Shown here: positions 1 to 10,160 of the stretch, in pieces
Layout of the letters: every line of letters starts with the position of its first letter
Numbering within the stretch: position 1 is the first letter of the stretch
NCBI GenBank assembly: GCA_001798885.1
Contig: MGQW01000015.1
Location: 253 to 64,252 of the forward strand
Length of the DNA stretch: 64,000 nt
DNA from: Deltaproteobacteria bacterium RBG_16_64_85
Lineage (GTDB): Bacteria; Desulfobacterota; Deferrimicrobia; Deferrimicrobiales; Deferrimicrobiaceae
Reading direction: 5' to 3'
Translations under genes and position numbers: made by a program
Notes under the pieces: model-generated
The model's database searches: none
What the model was told of the DNA's origin: nothing
Seen by the model: the letters and a program-made list of their open reading frames with translations, nothing else

Positions 1-19
1 GGTCGTAGTTGAAGGACAT
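1..19 (-). CDS. korB: 2-oxoacid:ferredoxin oxidoreductase subunit beta, 5' end only
   Basis: Only the first six codons (M-S-F-N-Y-D) lie inside the window. The ATG at 19-17 directly follows the TAG stop of the alpha subunit at 22-20, and an AAGGAGG Shine-Dalgarno sequence lies inside the last codons of that gene, so the two are translationally coupled. In this family the alpha subunit is normally followed by the thiamine-diphosphate-binding beta subunit, and M-S-F-N-Y-D is a typical beeline start for such a subunit. The identity therefore rests on context and very little sequence. Confidence 0.6.
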
Positions 20-1150
20 CTATTTGACCTCCTTGATCTTATCGAGGATCTGGGTGGGCGTGATGGGGTCGCCGTCGACACGGTAGATCCCCTCCACCTT
101 GCACTTCCCCTTCGCGCACCGGTCCACCTCGTAAATGATCTGGCCCAGCGACAGTTCCGGCACGACGATCGCGCTGACGCGGGAGGCCAGCGCCGCCACT
201 TCCTCCTCCGGGAACGGCCAGATGGTGAGAGGCCGGAAGAGCCCCGCCTTGATCCCCGCAGCCCGCGCGAGCTCCACACCGCTCTTGCCGGAACGCCCGG
301 AGACGCCGTAGGCGAAGACGGCCACCTCGGCGTCGTCGAGCATGACGGTTTCGTACCGGATGATGTCCTTCCTGTTCCCCTCGACCTTCCGGATGAGGCG
401 CAGCTCGTCCGTATGGATCCGCGGGTCGGCGTTCACCGGGAACCCGTCGGAGTGATGGTTCAGGCCCGTGATGTGCTGGCGGTACCCGCTGAAGAAGTCG
501 GCCACCGGAGGGACATCCCCCTTGGTCTCGTCGAACGGTTTGTATTCGGAGGGCGAACAGGTCGGCCGGCGGCGGTTCTCCAGCGGCAGGACCCCCTTGT
601 CCGGAATTTCGATCTTCTCCCGCATGTGGCCCACGACCTCGTCGTAGGCCACGATCACGGGGGTGCGGTACCTCTCCGCGAGGTTGAACGCCCGCACCGT
701 CTCGGAGAAGATCTCCTGTACGTACGCCGGAGTCAGGCAGATGACCGGGTGGTCGCCGTGCGTCCCCCACTTGCACTGCATGATGTCGCTCTGGCTGGGG
801 CCGGTCGGGACCCCGGTCGACGGCCCGCCGCGCATCACGTCGACGATGACGCACGGGACCTCGCAGAGCATCCCGAAACCCATGTTCTCCTGCTTGAGCG
901 AAAACCCGGGCCCGGAGGTGGCGGTCATCGATTTCCTGCCCGCCAGCGACGCGCCGATAATCGCGCCGACGGACGCGATCTCGTCCTCCATCTGCAGGAT
1001 GACCCCGTCGATGAACGGGAGTTTCCGCGCCAGATACTCCGCCACCTCGGTGGCGGGGGTGATCGGGTACCCGGCGAAGAAGGTGCACCCCGCGTAGAGC
1101 GCCCCTTCCGCGCACGCCTCGTTGCCTTGAAGCAGTTTGAACGTGCCCAC
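20..1150 (-). CDS. korA: 2-oxoglutarate:ferredoxin oxidoreductase subunit alpha
   Basis: This 376-residue protein is the alpha subunit of a 2-oxoacid:ferredoxin oxidoreductase, most likely acting on 2-oxoglutarate: 2-oxoglutarate + CoA + oxidised ferredoxin gives succinyl-CoA + CO2 + reduced ferredoxin. The N-terminal pyrimidine-binding domain shows YPITPATEVAE near residue 28 and TSGPGFSLKQENMGF near residue 90, both typical of KorA/VorB proteins. The reading frame stays open further upstream, but a GTG at 1150 preceded by AAAGGAG gives the family N-terminus (GTFKLLQGNEA). It lies 2 bp downstream of the ferredoxin subunit and immediately before korB, in one transcription unit with sucC and sucD. 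That neighbourhood favours 2-oxoglutarate over pyruvate or branched-chain 2-oxoacids, but substrate choice is inferred. Confidence 0.9.
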   Translation of the reverse strand: MGTFKLLQGNEACAEGALYAGCTFFAGYPITPATEVAEYLARKLPFIDGVILQMEDEIASVGAIIGASLAGRKSMTATSGPGFSLKQENMGFGMLCEVPCVIVDVMRGGPSTGVPTGPSQSDIMQCKWGTHGDHPVICLTPAYVQEIFSETVRAFNLAERYRTPVIVAYDEVVGHMREKIEIPDKGVLPLENRRRPTCSPSEYKPFDETKGDVPPVADFFSGYRQHITGLNHHSDGFPVNADPRIHTDELRLIRKVEGNRKDIIRYETVMLDDAEVAVFAYGVSGRSGKSGVELARAAGIKAGLFRPLTIWPFPEEEVAALASRVSAIVVPELSLGQIIYEVDRCAKGKCKVEGIYRVDGDPITPTQILDKIKEVK

Positions 1151-1152
1151 CG

Positions 1153-1455
1153 TTATTCTCCTTTTGGGATTTCTTGTTCTTCCGTTGTTTTCTTGTCGAC
1201 GATTTTCTTGTCGATGATTTTCTTGTCGATGAAGATGGCAAAGTCGGGGCACCGCAGCTCGCACAACATACAGGCATTGCACTTGTCGATGTCGATCACC
1301 TTCACGAGGAACATCTCCATGCCCAGCACCAGCGTGGGGCAAAGCTTCACGCAGATCTCGCACCCCTTGCAGTAGCGCGGGATGATGCTGATCTTGACCT
1401 CCGGATTCTCTGTTGTCTCGATCTTTTCCGCCGTCGTCGCCTGCACGTTTGCCAT
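1153..1455 (-). CDS. korD: 2-oxoglutarate:ferredoxin oxidoreductase, 4Fe-4S ferredoxin subunit delta
   Basis: This 100-residue protein is a small 2[4Fe-4S] ferredoxin. Cys29, 32, 35 and 39 form the first CxxCxxCxxxCP cluster motif and Cys59, 62, 65 and 69 the second. It would act as the electron-relaying delta subunit of the Kor complex whose alpha subunit is encoded 2 bp downstream. The start at 1455 gives MANVQATTAEK, and an open frame further upstream overlaps sucD and is not needed. The C-terminal tail after the second cluster is unusual: residues 77-91 repeat I-D-K-K-I / I-D-K-K-I / V-D-K-K-T, encoded by three nearly identical 15-bp units. The tail is highly charged and probably lies outside the ferredoxin fold. 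Confidence 0.88.
   Translation of the reverse strand: MANVQATTAEKIETTENPEVKISIIPRYCKGCEICVKLCPTLVLGMEMFLVKVIDIDKCNACMLCELRCPDFAIFIDKKIIDKKIVDKKTTEEQEIPKGE
1188..1232. repeat. Three tandem 15-bp units within korD
   Basis: Three consecutive 15-bp units occupy 1188-1202, 1203-1217 and 1218-1232. Units two and three are identical and unit one differs by a single C/T change. Because the unit is a multiple of three it adds five codons per copy (roughly F/I-I-D-K-K) to the C-terminal tail of the ferredoxin subunit without breaking the frame. This looks like a recent in-frame expansion by replication slippage. Confidence 0.9.
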
Positions 1456-1474
1456 TGCCTCCGTCCTTCCTTGA

Positions 1475-2356
1475 TTAATGGACTTTCTTTCCAAGTCGTT
1501 TCGCCAGCGTGATCCCGAGGTCCGCCGGTGCCTCGGACACGGAGATCCCGGCCGCCTTGAACGCCTCAATCTTCTCCGCCGCAGTCCCCTTCCCGCCGGA
1601 GATGATGGCACCCGCGTGGCCCATCCGTTTCCCCTTCGGGGCGGTCTGGCCCGCGACGAAGCCGACGACCGGCTTGTTCATCTTCGCCTTCACGAACGCG
1701 GCGGCCTCTTCCTCCGCGGTCCCGCCGATCTCGCCGATCAGGATGACCGATTCGGTCTTCGGGTCGTTCTGGAAGGCCGACAGGACATCGATGAAGTTCG
1801 TCCCGTTGACCGGGTCCCCTCCGATCCCGACGCATGTGGACTGCCCCATCCCTAACATCGTCACCTGGTGCACGGCCTCGTAGGTGAGCGTTCCGGAGCG
1901 GGAGACGATCCCGACCGTCCCCGGCTTGTGGATGTAACCCGGCATGATCCCGATCTTGCACTCGCCGGGGGTGATGACGCCGGGGCAGTTGGGGCCGACC
2001 AGCCGGGTCTTCTTCCCTTCCATATACCGTTTTACCTTCACCATGTCCAGTATGGGGAGCCCCTCGGTGATGCAGACGGTGAGGTCCACTCCCGCGTCGA
2101 CCGCCTCGCAGATCGCATCCGCGGCGAAGGCCGGCGGGACGTAGATGACCGTGGCGTTCGCGCCGGTCGCCTTGACGGCATCCGCCACCGTGTTGAATAC
2201 GGGCACACCCTCCACCTTGGAGCCGGCCTTCCCCGGGGTGACGCCGCCGACGATCTTCGTGCCGTATTCCAGCATCTGTTTGGTGTGGAAAGCCCCCACC
2301 GCGCCGGTGATGCCCTGGACGAGAACCTTGGTTTCCTTGTTGATCCAGATGCTCAT
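1475..2356 (-). CDS. sucD: Succinate--CoA ligase subunit alpha
   Basis: SucD is the CoA-binding and phosphohistidine subunit of succinyl-CoA synthetase, which interconverts succinyl-CoA and succinate with ADP/GDP phosphorylation. The 293-residue product matches the usual length (E. coli about 289). The N-terminal Rossmann CoA-binding region shows [11 protein letters not shown] at residues 14-24, and the active-site histidine is His247 in [12 protein letters not shown]. The chosen ATG at 2356 gives [18 protein letters not shown], the standard start; the open frame upstream overlaps sucC. It follows sucC by 11 bp and precedes the kor genes, so succinyl-CoA made by the ferredoxin-linked oxidoreductase can be used directly. 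Confidence 0.96.
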   Translation of the reverse strand: MSIWINKETKVLVQGITGAVGAFHTKQMLEYGTKIVGGVTPGKAGSKVEGVPVFNTVADAVKATGANATVIYVPPAFAADAICEAVDAGVDLTVCITEGLPILDMVKVKRYMEGKKTRLVGPNCPGVITPGECKIGIMPGYIHKPGTVGIVSRSGTLTYEAVHQVTMLGMGQSTCVGIGGDPVNGTNFIDVLSAFQNDPKTESVILIGEIGGTAEEEAAAFVKAKMNKPVVGFVAGQTAPKGKRMGHAGAIISGGKGTAAEKIEAFKAAGISVSEAPADLGITLAKRLGKKVH

Positions 2357-2367
2357 GTTCGTCCCCC

Positions 2368-3534
<1,167 letters not shown>

Positions 3535-3616
3535 GACCCTTCGGTTCCTCCCGGATAGAGTGTTATCGGATGTTCCGCAATGCCTGGATCAGCGCGACGG
3601 GGCCCAAATGGGACTT

Positions 3617-3645
3617 ATTATAGCGGAGGGCCGGAATCCGCGCAA
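3617..3645 (-). promoter_or_regulatory. Candidate sigma-70 promoter for sucCD-kor
   Basis: On the minus strand a perfect TATAAT (-10, 3622-3617) lies 17 bp downstream of TTGCGC (3645-3640). The -10 match is exact but the -35 matches only its first three bases. It is the only good candidate in the 120-bp gap between mdh and sucC, about 80 bp upstream of the sucC start. Confidence 0.55.
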
Positions 3646-3654
3646 AAGACTTCC

Positions 3655-4617
<963 letters not shown>

Positions 4618-4644
4618 TCAGACGGATTCACGGCACCGCCTGCG

Positions 4645-4788
4645 CTACCTGCGGTACTTGCGGGCGGCTAGGGAATATCCCCAGTCCTTGAGGCCCCTTC
4701 GGTGAACTTCTTGGTGTTCCCCTTGTGGACCAGGTTGGCGGATCTTCTCTCCATCTTTGGGCGGAACCAAGGTCTTGAACGGGGCCAT
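4645..4788 (-). pseudogene. icd: Decayed fragment of NADP-dependent isocitrate dehydrogenase
   Basis: A 47-codon frame starts at ATG 4788 behind a GGAGG and reads MAPFKTLVPPKDGEKI, the classical Icd N-terminus. It then jumps with no matching sequence for some 200 residues. Read one frame over, the next stretch gives NLVHKGNTKKFTEGA, the conserved Icd segment around the VHKGN..KFTEGA motif. After the loss of one base the original frame resumes with LKDWGYSLAARKYR and stops. So the ends of an icd gene remain with a large internal deletion and a compensated pair of frame changes; no enzyme can result. It sits 48 bp upstream of mdh. The rest of the 344-bp gap (4597-4940) holds only the mdh ribosome-binding site and the promoter at 4867-4893. 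Confidence 0.8.
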
Positions 4789-4866
4789 CTTGCCCTCCGC
4801 CGGCAATGGAAATTAAGGGGTGATTTCTAACCGGAATGGGTGATCCTTCCCCCAGACCGAGCATAC

Positions 4867-4893
4867 AGTATACAATGGGGTTGGGGATGTCAA
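4867..4893 (-). promoter_or_regulatory. Candidate sigma-70 promoter upstream of icd remnant and mdh
   Basis: The minus strand shows a perfect TTGACA (4893-4888) and TATACT (4872-4867) with a 15-bp spacer, slightly shorter than optimal. It precedes the icd remnant by about 80 bp and presumably was the icd-mdh promoter; with icd lost it leaves mdh with a leader of more than 250 nt. Confidence 0.55.
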
Positions 4894-4940
4894 GTAAAAC
4901 CGAGCGATTTCCCGCTTGGCGAAGCAGCGGCGGTTCGCCG

Positions 4941-6017
4941 CTATTTTCGCTTCGTTCCGCTCCCCCGAAGGGCCGCGAGAATCCCCGCCGTGTCGACCCG
5001 TTCGCCGACGAGGCTGACTCCCCGCTCGATCTTTTCCTTCTCCCGGATCCGAAGCCGGCCCATCAGGCGCTCGAATTTCTCCACCGTGAAGAGCGTGTCT
5101 TCCTGAACGACCAGGATCGGAACCCCCGCCTCCTGCGCGCGGGAACGGATGAGCTCGTTCGGGGCGACGCCCCCGGTCAGCACCATGCAGGTGGTGTCGG
5201 TTTCCAGGGCGGCGAGCTGGATGTCGGCCCGGTGCCCCCCCGTGATCACGGCCTTCCGGGGGGTGCGCCGGAAGACGCGCAGCGCGCTGTCCACATCCAT
5301 CGCCCCGATGCAGAACCGCTCGATCATCGTGCCCAGGGCCTCCTCCCCGCAGGCGACGTCCGCGGAAAGGCTCTCGGAAAGCGTCTTCACGCTCACGCTG
5401 TCGAGCACCGCATCCGACGGCATCGCGCCGAACACGCGGAGGTTCCTCGCAGCGAAGTACGGGAGGACGGTTTCCCGGAGAAACGCCTCCTGCGCCTTCG
5501 CCACGCGGTTGAGCACCACTCCCAGGAGCCTCTCCCTGAGCTCGCCGGCGGCCCAGAGGATCTGATCCATCGACTTCTCGCCGGAGAACCTGTCCACGAG
5601 GAGGACCCTGCAGTCGAGCTCGGAAATCAGCGCCAGCGGGGAGATTCCCAGGAAGACACCGTCGCGCAGATTGGCCGCGCCCCCGAGCAGGAGCGCGTCG
5701 GTGCGGGAGGCGGCCTTTTCGACGGCGTCCAGGATGCGGTTCTTGAGGCGGAGAGGCTCGCCCCGGTACGCTGCCATAACGAGGTCCTGGGTGATGACGA
5801 CCGGACAGACGGCTTCCGGCGGACCCGGGAGGCCGAGTTCGGACGCGAGGAAGGAAGCATCTTCATCGACCACCCTTCCCCCCTCCACCACCGGGATTTT
5901 CCCGAGAGGCTTGACGTATCCGACGGCAACCCCTTCGCGCGCCCAAAGCTTCGCCAGGGCGAGCGCGACGAGGGTTTTCCCTGCGAACGAAGAGGTCGAC
6001 GCCACGTACAGTTTCAT
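4941..6017 (-). CDS. BioD-like P-loop / DRTGG-domain protein
   Basis: The 358-residue product resembles the N-terminal regulatory half of long phosphotransacetylases. A BioD/CobB-like P-loop domain starts at once (STSSFAGKTLVALALAKLW, residues 8-26, with T-D-A-L-L-L-G-G-A further on), and a DRTGG-type domain occupies roughly residues 215-330 (TGGHRADIQLAALETD and CMVLTGG). The catalytic phosphotransacetylase domain is absent. The start codon overlaps the stop of the ADP-forming acyl-CoA synthetase by 4 bp (ATGA), so the two are translationally coupled. Stand-alone proteins of this type near acyl-CoA synthetases are known in archaea and bacteria and are thought to sense nucleotide or acyl-CoA state, but the actual role is unproven. 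Confidence 0.75.
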   Translation of the reverse strand: MKLYVASTSSFAGKTLVALALAKLWAREGVAVGYVKPLGKIPVVEGGRVVDEDASFLASELGLPGPPEAVCPVVITQDLVMAAYRGEPLRLKNRILDAVEKAASRTDALLLGGAANLRDGVFLGISPLALISELDCRVLLVDRFSGEKSMDQILWAAGELRERLLGVVLNRVAKAQEAFLRETVLPYFAARNLRVFGAMPSDAVLDSVSVKTLSESLSADVACGEEALGTMIERFCIGAMDVDSALRVFRRTPRKAVITGGHRADIQLAALETDTTCMVLTGGVAPNELIRSRAQEAGVPILVVQEDTLFTVEKFERLMGRLRIREKEKIERGVSLVGERVDTAGILAALRGSGTKRK

Positions 6018-8122
6018 GTTTTCGCCTCCGCGATGGTCATCCGGCAGTCGATCGCCCGGATGCCGCGCCCTTTCGGCATCACCAGAACCGGATTGAGATC
6101 GAGTTCCTGGATCTCGGGGAAATCCAGGGACAGCCGCGAAACCCGGAGCAGTCCGTCGACGATCCCGCCTTCATCGGAGGGGGCACTTCCCCGGAAGGAC
6201 GAGAGCAGCGGATAGGCCCGGATTTCCCGGACCATCTCCACGGCGTCCCGCCGCGACAACGGCGCAACCCGGAACGACACGTCCTTCAGGACCTCCACGT
6301 TGATTCCCCCCAGGCCGAACATGAGAAGGGGGCCGAACTGCGGGTCGCGGCTCATCCCCAGGATCACCTCCCGGCCTCCGGTCACCATCTCCTGGACGGA
6401 TACGCCGGCGATCCAGGCGGACGGGACCATGCGCCGCGCCGTGGAGGTGATCTCCACGAACGCCCGGGCCACCGATTCCGCGTCCGACAGGTTCAGCCGG
6501 ACCCCCCCGACGTCCGTCTTGTGCAGGATGTCCGGAGAGACGATCTTCATCGCCACCGGGCGCCGCAGCTCCTCGAACGCCCGGACCGCCTCCTGGCTCG
6601 TCTGCGCAAACGCGTGCCTCGGGAACCAGAATCCGTAGGCCTCCAGGATGGAGCGGCCCTCCTCCTCGCCCAGCGTCTTCTTCCCCGCGTCCAGCGCGGC
6701 CCGGATCGCCGCGCGCGCTTCCGCCTGCCGGATCCCCGCCAGTTCCGAGGAGTCCGGCGGAACCCCTCCCTGTACGCTGTGGTACCGGAGCATGGCGTGT
6801 AACGACCGCACGGCCCTCTCCGGGACGGGATAGTTGGGAATCCCGCCCGTGGAAAGTATCCTTCGGGCCTCCATCACGGAGGCTTCGCCGAGAAACGAGG
6901 CGAAGGCGGTCCTGCCGGATCCCGCAAGAGCCTGGACGGTGGCTTGTGCCGTTCCCTCCGGCTCGGTCATCGCCTGCGGGGTCAGAAGAACCAGAACGGC
7001 GTCGATCGAGGGATCCTCGCGGATGGCGGACAAGGCCTCCCGGTACCGGTCGGCCCGGGCGTCCCCGATAATATCCACGGGATTTCCCAGGCTCGCCGTG
7101 GAAGGGAGCTTCCCGGAAAGCCGCCCCCGCAGTCCCGGGGAGATCTCGGCGAGGGGAATGCCGAGTTTCTCCGCCGTGTCCGCCGCCAGGATCCCGGGCC
7201 CCCCGGCATTGGTGAGGATGAGCAGGCGGTCGCCTCGCGGCATGGGCTGCAGGGCAAACCCGAGGGCAAAGTCGAGCAGGTCCTCCACGGTTTCCGCCCG
7301 CAGGATTCCCCCCTGGCGGAACGCCGCCGCGTAGGCACGGTCCGAACCGGCCAGGCTTCCCGTGTGAGAGGATGCGGCCCTCGCCCCCGCGGCGGTGGAT
7401 CCTGCCTTGACGAGGATGACCGGCTTTCTTGCCGTCACCTCCCGCGAGACGCGCAGGAAGCGGATCCCGTCGTCGATGCTTTCGACGTATCCCAGGATGA
7501 CCCGGGTCTCCGGGTCGCTCGACAGGTATTCCATGACATCCGATTCCGAGATGTCCGCCTTGTTGCCGAGACTGACGAATTTCGAAAAGCCGACGTTCTC
7601 GCCGATCGCCCAGTCCAGGATGGCGGTGCACAGGGCGCCGGACTGCGAGAAGAAGGAAATCGCGCCCGTGGGAGGGGTTCCCGCGGCAAAGGATGCGTTG
7701 AGCCGGGCGTGCGTGTTGATGAGGCCGAGGCAATTGGGCCCCAGCACCCTGACCTTCGAACTCCGCGCGGTTTCGCGGAGAGCGCGTTCCAGGACCGCCC
7801 CCTCCCCGCCGGTTTCCTTGAATCCGGCGGAAATGACGATGGCGGCCCTCATCCCCTTTTCCGCCAGCCGGGGGAGGGCGTCGAGGATGGCCAGGGGAGG
7901 AACGACGAAGACCCCCAGATCGACGGGGCCGGGGATCCCTTCGACGGAGGCATGGATGGGCCGTCCGAGCACCTCTCCTCCCCCCGGATTCACCCCGTGG
8001 ATCTCGCCGGGGAAACCAGCATGGATCAGGTTGGCGAACACGCCGTGGCCGACCTTCTCCGGCTTTCGGGAGGCCCCTACGACGACGACGGATTTCGGGT
8101 GAAACAGCTCGTCCGGGATCAC
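6014..8122 (-). CDS. Acetate/acyl--CoA ligase (ADP-forming), fused alpha-beta subunits
   Basis: This 702-residue protein is an NDP-forming acyl-CoA synthetase in which alpha and beta domains are joined. It makes ATP from acetyl-CoA or another acyl-CoA plus ADP and phosphate. The CoA-binding Rossmann domain starts at HPKSVVVVGASRKPEKVGHG (residues 8-27), the ligase domain carries SQSGAL near residue 159 and the phosphorylated histidine His253 in SSHTGSLAGSD, and an ATP-grasp domain follows in the C-terminal third. The frame is open to a TTG at 8170, but the GTG at 8122 gives the usual short leader and leaves room for a divergent promoter; the start is uncertain. The gene overlaps its DRTGG partner by 4 bp. 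Confidence 0.88.
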   Translation of the reverse strand: MIPDELFHPKSVVVVGASRKPEKVGHGVFANLIHAGFPGEIHGVNPGGGEVLGRPIHASVEGIPGPVDLGVFVVPPLAILDALPRLAEKGMRAAIVISAGFKETGGEGAVLERALRETARSSKVRVLGPNCLGLINTHARLNASFAAGTPPTGAISFFSQSGALCTAILDWAIGENVGFSKFVSLGNKADISESDVMEYLSSDPETRVILGYVESIDDGIRFLRVSREVTARKPVILVKAGSTAAGARAASSHTGSLAGSDRAYAAAFRQGGILRAETVEDLLDFALGFALQPMPRGDRLLILTNAGGPGILAADTAEKLGIPLAEISPGLRGRLSGKLPSTASLGNPVDIIGDARADRYREALSAIREDPSIDAVLVLLTPQAMTEPEGTAQATVQALAGSGRTAFASFLGEASVMEARRILSTGGIPNYPVPERAVRSLHAMLRYHSVQGGVPPDSSELAGIRQAEARAAIRAALDAGKKTLGEEEGRSILEAYGFWFPRHAFAQTSQEAVRAFEELRRPVAMKIVSPDILHKTDVGGVRLNLSDAESVARAFVEITSTARRMVPSAWIAGVSVQEMVTGGREVILGMSRDPQFGPLLMFGLGGINVEVLKDVSFRVAPLSRRDAVEMVREIRAYPLLSSFRGSAPSDEGGIVDGLLRVSRLSLDFPEIQELDLNPVLVMPKGRGIRAIDCRMTIAEAKT

Positions 8123-8199
8123 AGGAGCAAATGTATTCTTATTTGTTGCTTCATGGTAGGGAAAAACCAAAAGGAGGGCTTTGCGGGAAGGGGCGCGAA

Positions 8200-8355
8200 A
8201 TGAGGAATCGACATCTTCTTCTTTTCCTGGCGTTTCTTCTTGCGGTTTCCCAGGCCTCCGGGTGCGCCAAACGCCAACTGACCAAGAGCCAGGCCGACCG
8301 GTTGGACGCCAACGCGACCAAGATCGCGAAGGCGGAATTCGACAGCGGAAGGTGA
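8200..8355 (+). CDS. Small predicted lipoprotein
   Basis: A 51-residue protein begins MRNRHLLLFLAFLLAV and runs to a lipobox-like SQASGC with the candidate lipidated cysteine at residue 22. The mature part is only about 30 charged residues (KRQLTKSQADRLDANATKIA). A GGAAGGGG sequence lies 6 bp before the ATG. The gene is alone on the plus strand, divergent from the acyl-CoA synthetase and ending 8 bp before the 3' end of aspS. No family is recognised; location in the outer or inner membrane as a short lipoprotein is inferred from the signal sequence. Confidence 0.6.
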   Translation: MRNRHLLLFLAFLLAVSQASGCAKRQLTKSQADRLDANATKIAKAEFDSGR

Positions 8356-8363
8356 CGATCTCC

Positions 8364-10160
8364 CTATTTCTTTTCCGGGGCGGTCACCCGGATGTGAAGT
8401 TCCCTCAGCTGCCGGTTGTCCACGGGCGACGGGGCGTCGGTCATGAGGCAGGTCGCTTTCTGTGTCTTCGGGAAGGCGATCACGTCCCGGAGCGACCGGG
8501 CTCCGGAGAGAATCATCGCCAGGCGGTCCAGGCCGAAGGCGATCCCGCCGTGGGGCGGCGCGCCGAACTCCAGCGCCTCCAGAAGGAAGCCGAATTTCAC
8601 CTTCGCCTCCTCCGGGCCGATGTTGAGAAGCCGGAACATCTTCGACTGGATGTCCTGCCGGTGGATCCGGATGCTTCCTCCCCCGATCTCGGAGCCGTTC
8701 AGCACCAGGTCGTAGGCCTTTGCGCGGGCCTTTCCCGGATCCGTGTCCAGGAGCGGGAGATCCCCGTCCAGCGGAGCGGTGAAGGGGTGGTGCATCGCCG
8801 CGTACCGCTTCTCCTCCTTGTCCCACTCCAGGAGCGGAAAATCGACGACCCACAGGAAGTCGTAGCGGGACGTGTCGACGAGGTTCAGTTTTTCGCCCAG
8901 GTGAAGCCGCAGACGCCCCAGGGAGTCGCAGGCGATGAGGAATTCATCCGCTACCATGAGGATCAGGTCCCCCGGCTTGGCGCCGCTTCGGGAGAGAAGG
9001 CCTTTCTGCTGCTCCTCCTTGTAATGCTTGGCAAGGGGGGAGGAAAGCCCCTGCGCGGTGACCTTCCACCAGGAGAGGCCTCGTGCGCCGCCGATCCTGG
9101 CCACCTCCTCCAGCGCCGCCAGCTCGGAGCGGCTCGCCTCGCCCATGCCGGGGACCGTGATCCCGCGGATCACGCCGCCCTTGACCGCCGCCTCTGCGAA
9201 CACCCGGAATTCGGTGTCCTTGAGCAGGTCCGTGTATTCCGTGATCTCGAGGCCGAACCGGGTGTCCGGCTTGTCGACCCCGAAACGGTCCATCGCTTCC
9301 CGGTAGCCCATACGGGGAAACGGCAAAGGGATCCGTACATCCAGGACGTCCCGGAAAATCCTCGCCATCAACCCCTCCATCATCAGGAAGAGATCCTCCC
9401 GGTCGATGAACGACATCTCCACGTCGATCTGCGTGAATTCCGGCTGGCGGTCGGCGCGCAGGTCCTCGTCACGGAAGCATTTCACGATCTGGGCGTACCG
9501 GTCGTACCCGGCGATCATCAGGATCTGCTTGAATAGCTGCGGGGACTGCGGGAGGGCGAAAAACATCCCGGGGTTGACGCGCGAGGGCACCAGGTAGTCC
9601 CGCGCCCCTTCCGGGGTGCTCTTCGTCAGGACCGGCGTTTCGATTTCGAAGAACCCGTTCTCGAAGAAGTACTCCCGGACGGCCCTCGCCAGAACGGCCC
9701 GCGACCGGAAGACGCCCTGGATCGAGGGGCGGCGCAGGTCGAGATACCGGTACTTCAGGCGCACGTTCTCGGCGACGTCGGTCTCCTCCTCGAGCGCGAA
9801 CGGGATCGGCCTGGACTCGTTGAGGATCGCCAGCGATGCGGCCGCCACCTCGACCTCCCCCGTGGGAAGGTTCGGGTTCTCCGTTCCCTTCGGCCGTCTC
9901 CGCACCGTCCCACGGATCGAGAGGACGTACTCCACCCGCAGCCCATCGGCTCTCTCGTGCGCCTCCGGGGAATCCCCGGGATTGAACACCACCTGAACCA
10001 GTCCTTCCCGGTCGCGCAGGTCGACGAACACGAGGCCGCCGTGGTCCCTGCGGCGGTGAACCCATCCGCAAAGGACGATCTCCTTCCCCACGTGGTCGGG
10101 GCGTACCTGCCCGCAGTAGTGGGTCCGTTTATGCTCCGGAAGGAACGCGTCCACCGTCAC
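8364..10160 (-). CDS. aspS: Aspartate--tRNA ligase
   Basis: AspRS charges tRNA-Asp. The 598-residue product is the length of bacterial AspRS with the GAD insertion domain. The N-terminal OB-fold shows GWVHRRRDHGGLVFVDLRD near residues 32-50, class II motif 2 is in CFRDEDLRADRQPEFTQID near residue 230, and motif 3 is GIAFGLDRLAMI near residue 555. Start and stop match the family; the ATG at 10160 overlaps the hisS stop by 4 bp, so hisS and aspS are coupled. Whether it is discriminating or also charges tRNA-Asn cannot be decided from this window. Confidence 0.96.
   Translation of the reverse strand: MTVDAFLPEHKRTHYCGQVRPDHVGKEIVLCGWVHRRRDHGGLVFVDLRDREGLVQVVFNPGDSPEAHERADGLRVEYVLSIRGTVRRRPKGTENPNLPTGEVEVAAASLAILNESRPIPFALEEETDVAENVRLKYRYLDLRRPSIQGVFRSRAVLARAVREYFFENGFFEIETPVLTKSTPEGARDYLVPSRVNPGMFFALPQSPQLFKQILMIAGYDRYAQIVKCFRDEDLRADRQPEFTQIDVEMSFIDREDLFLMMEGLMARIFRDVLDVRIPLPFPRMGYREAMDRFGVDKPDTRFGLEITEYTDLLKDTEFRVFAEAAVKGGVIRGITVPGMGEASRSELAALEEVARIGGARGLSWWKVTAQGLSSPLAKHYKEEQQKGLLSRSGAKPGDLILMVADEFLIACDSLGRLRLHLGEKLNLVDTSRYDFLWVVDFPLLEWDKEEKRYAAMHHPFTAPLDGDLPLLDTDPGKARAKAYDLVLNGSEIGGGSIRIHRQDIQSKMFRLLNIGPEEAKVKFGFLLEALEFGAPPHGGIAFGLDRLAMILSGARSLRDVIAFPKTQKATCLMTDAPSPVDNRQLRELHIRVTAPEKK

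Noticed and set aside
1188-1232. Tandem repeats as a possible CRISPR
   Set aside because: Units are 15 bp, directly adjacent without spacers and lie inside a coding frame.
4628-4864. A 78-codon minus-strand open frame between mdh and the DRTGG gene
   Set aside because: It overlaps the promoter and reads the icd remnant in the wrong frame; the two blocks of Icd similarity are better explained as a pseudogene.
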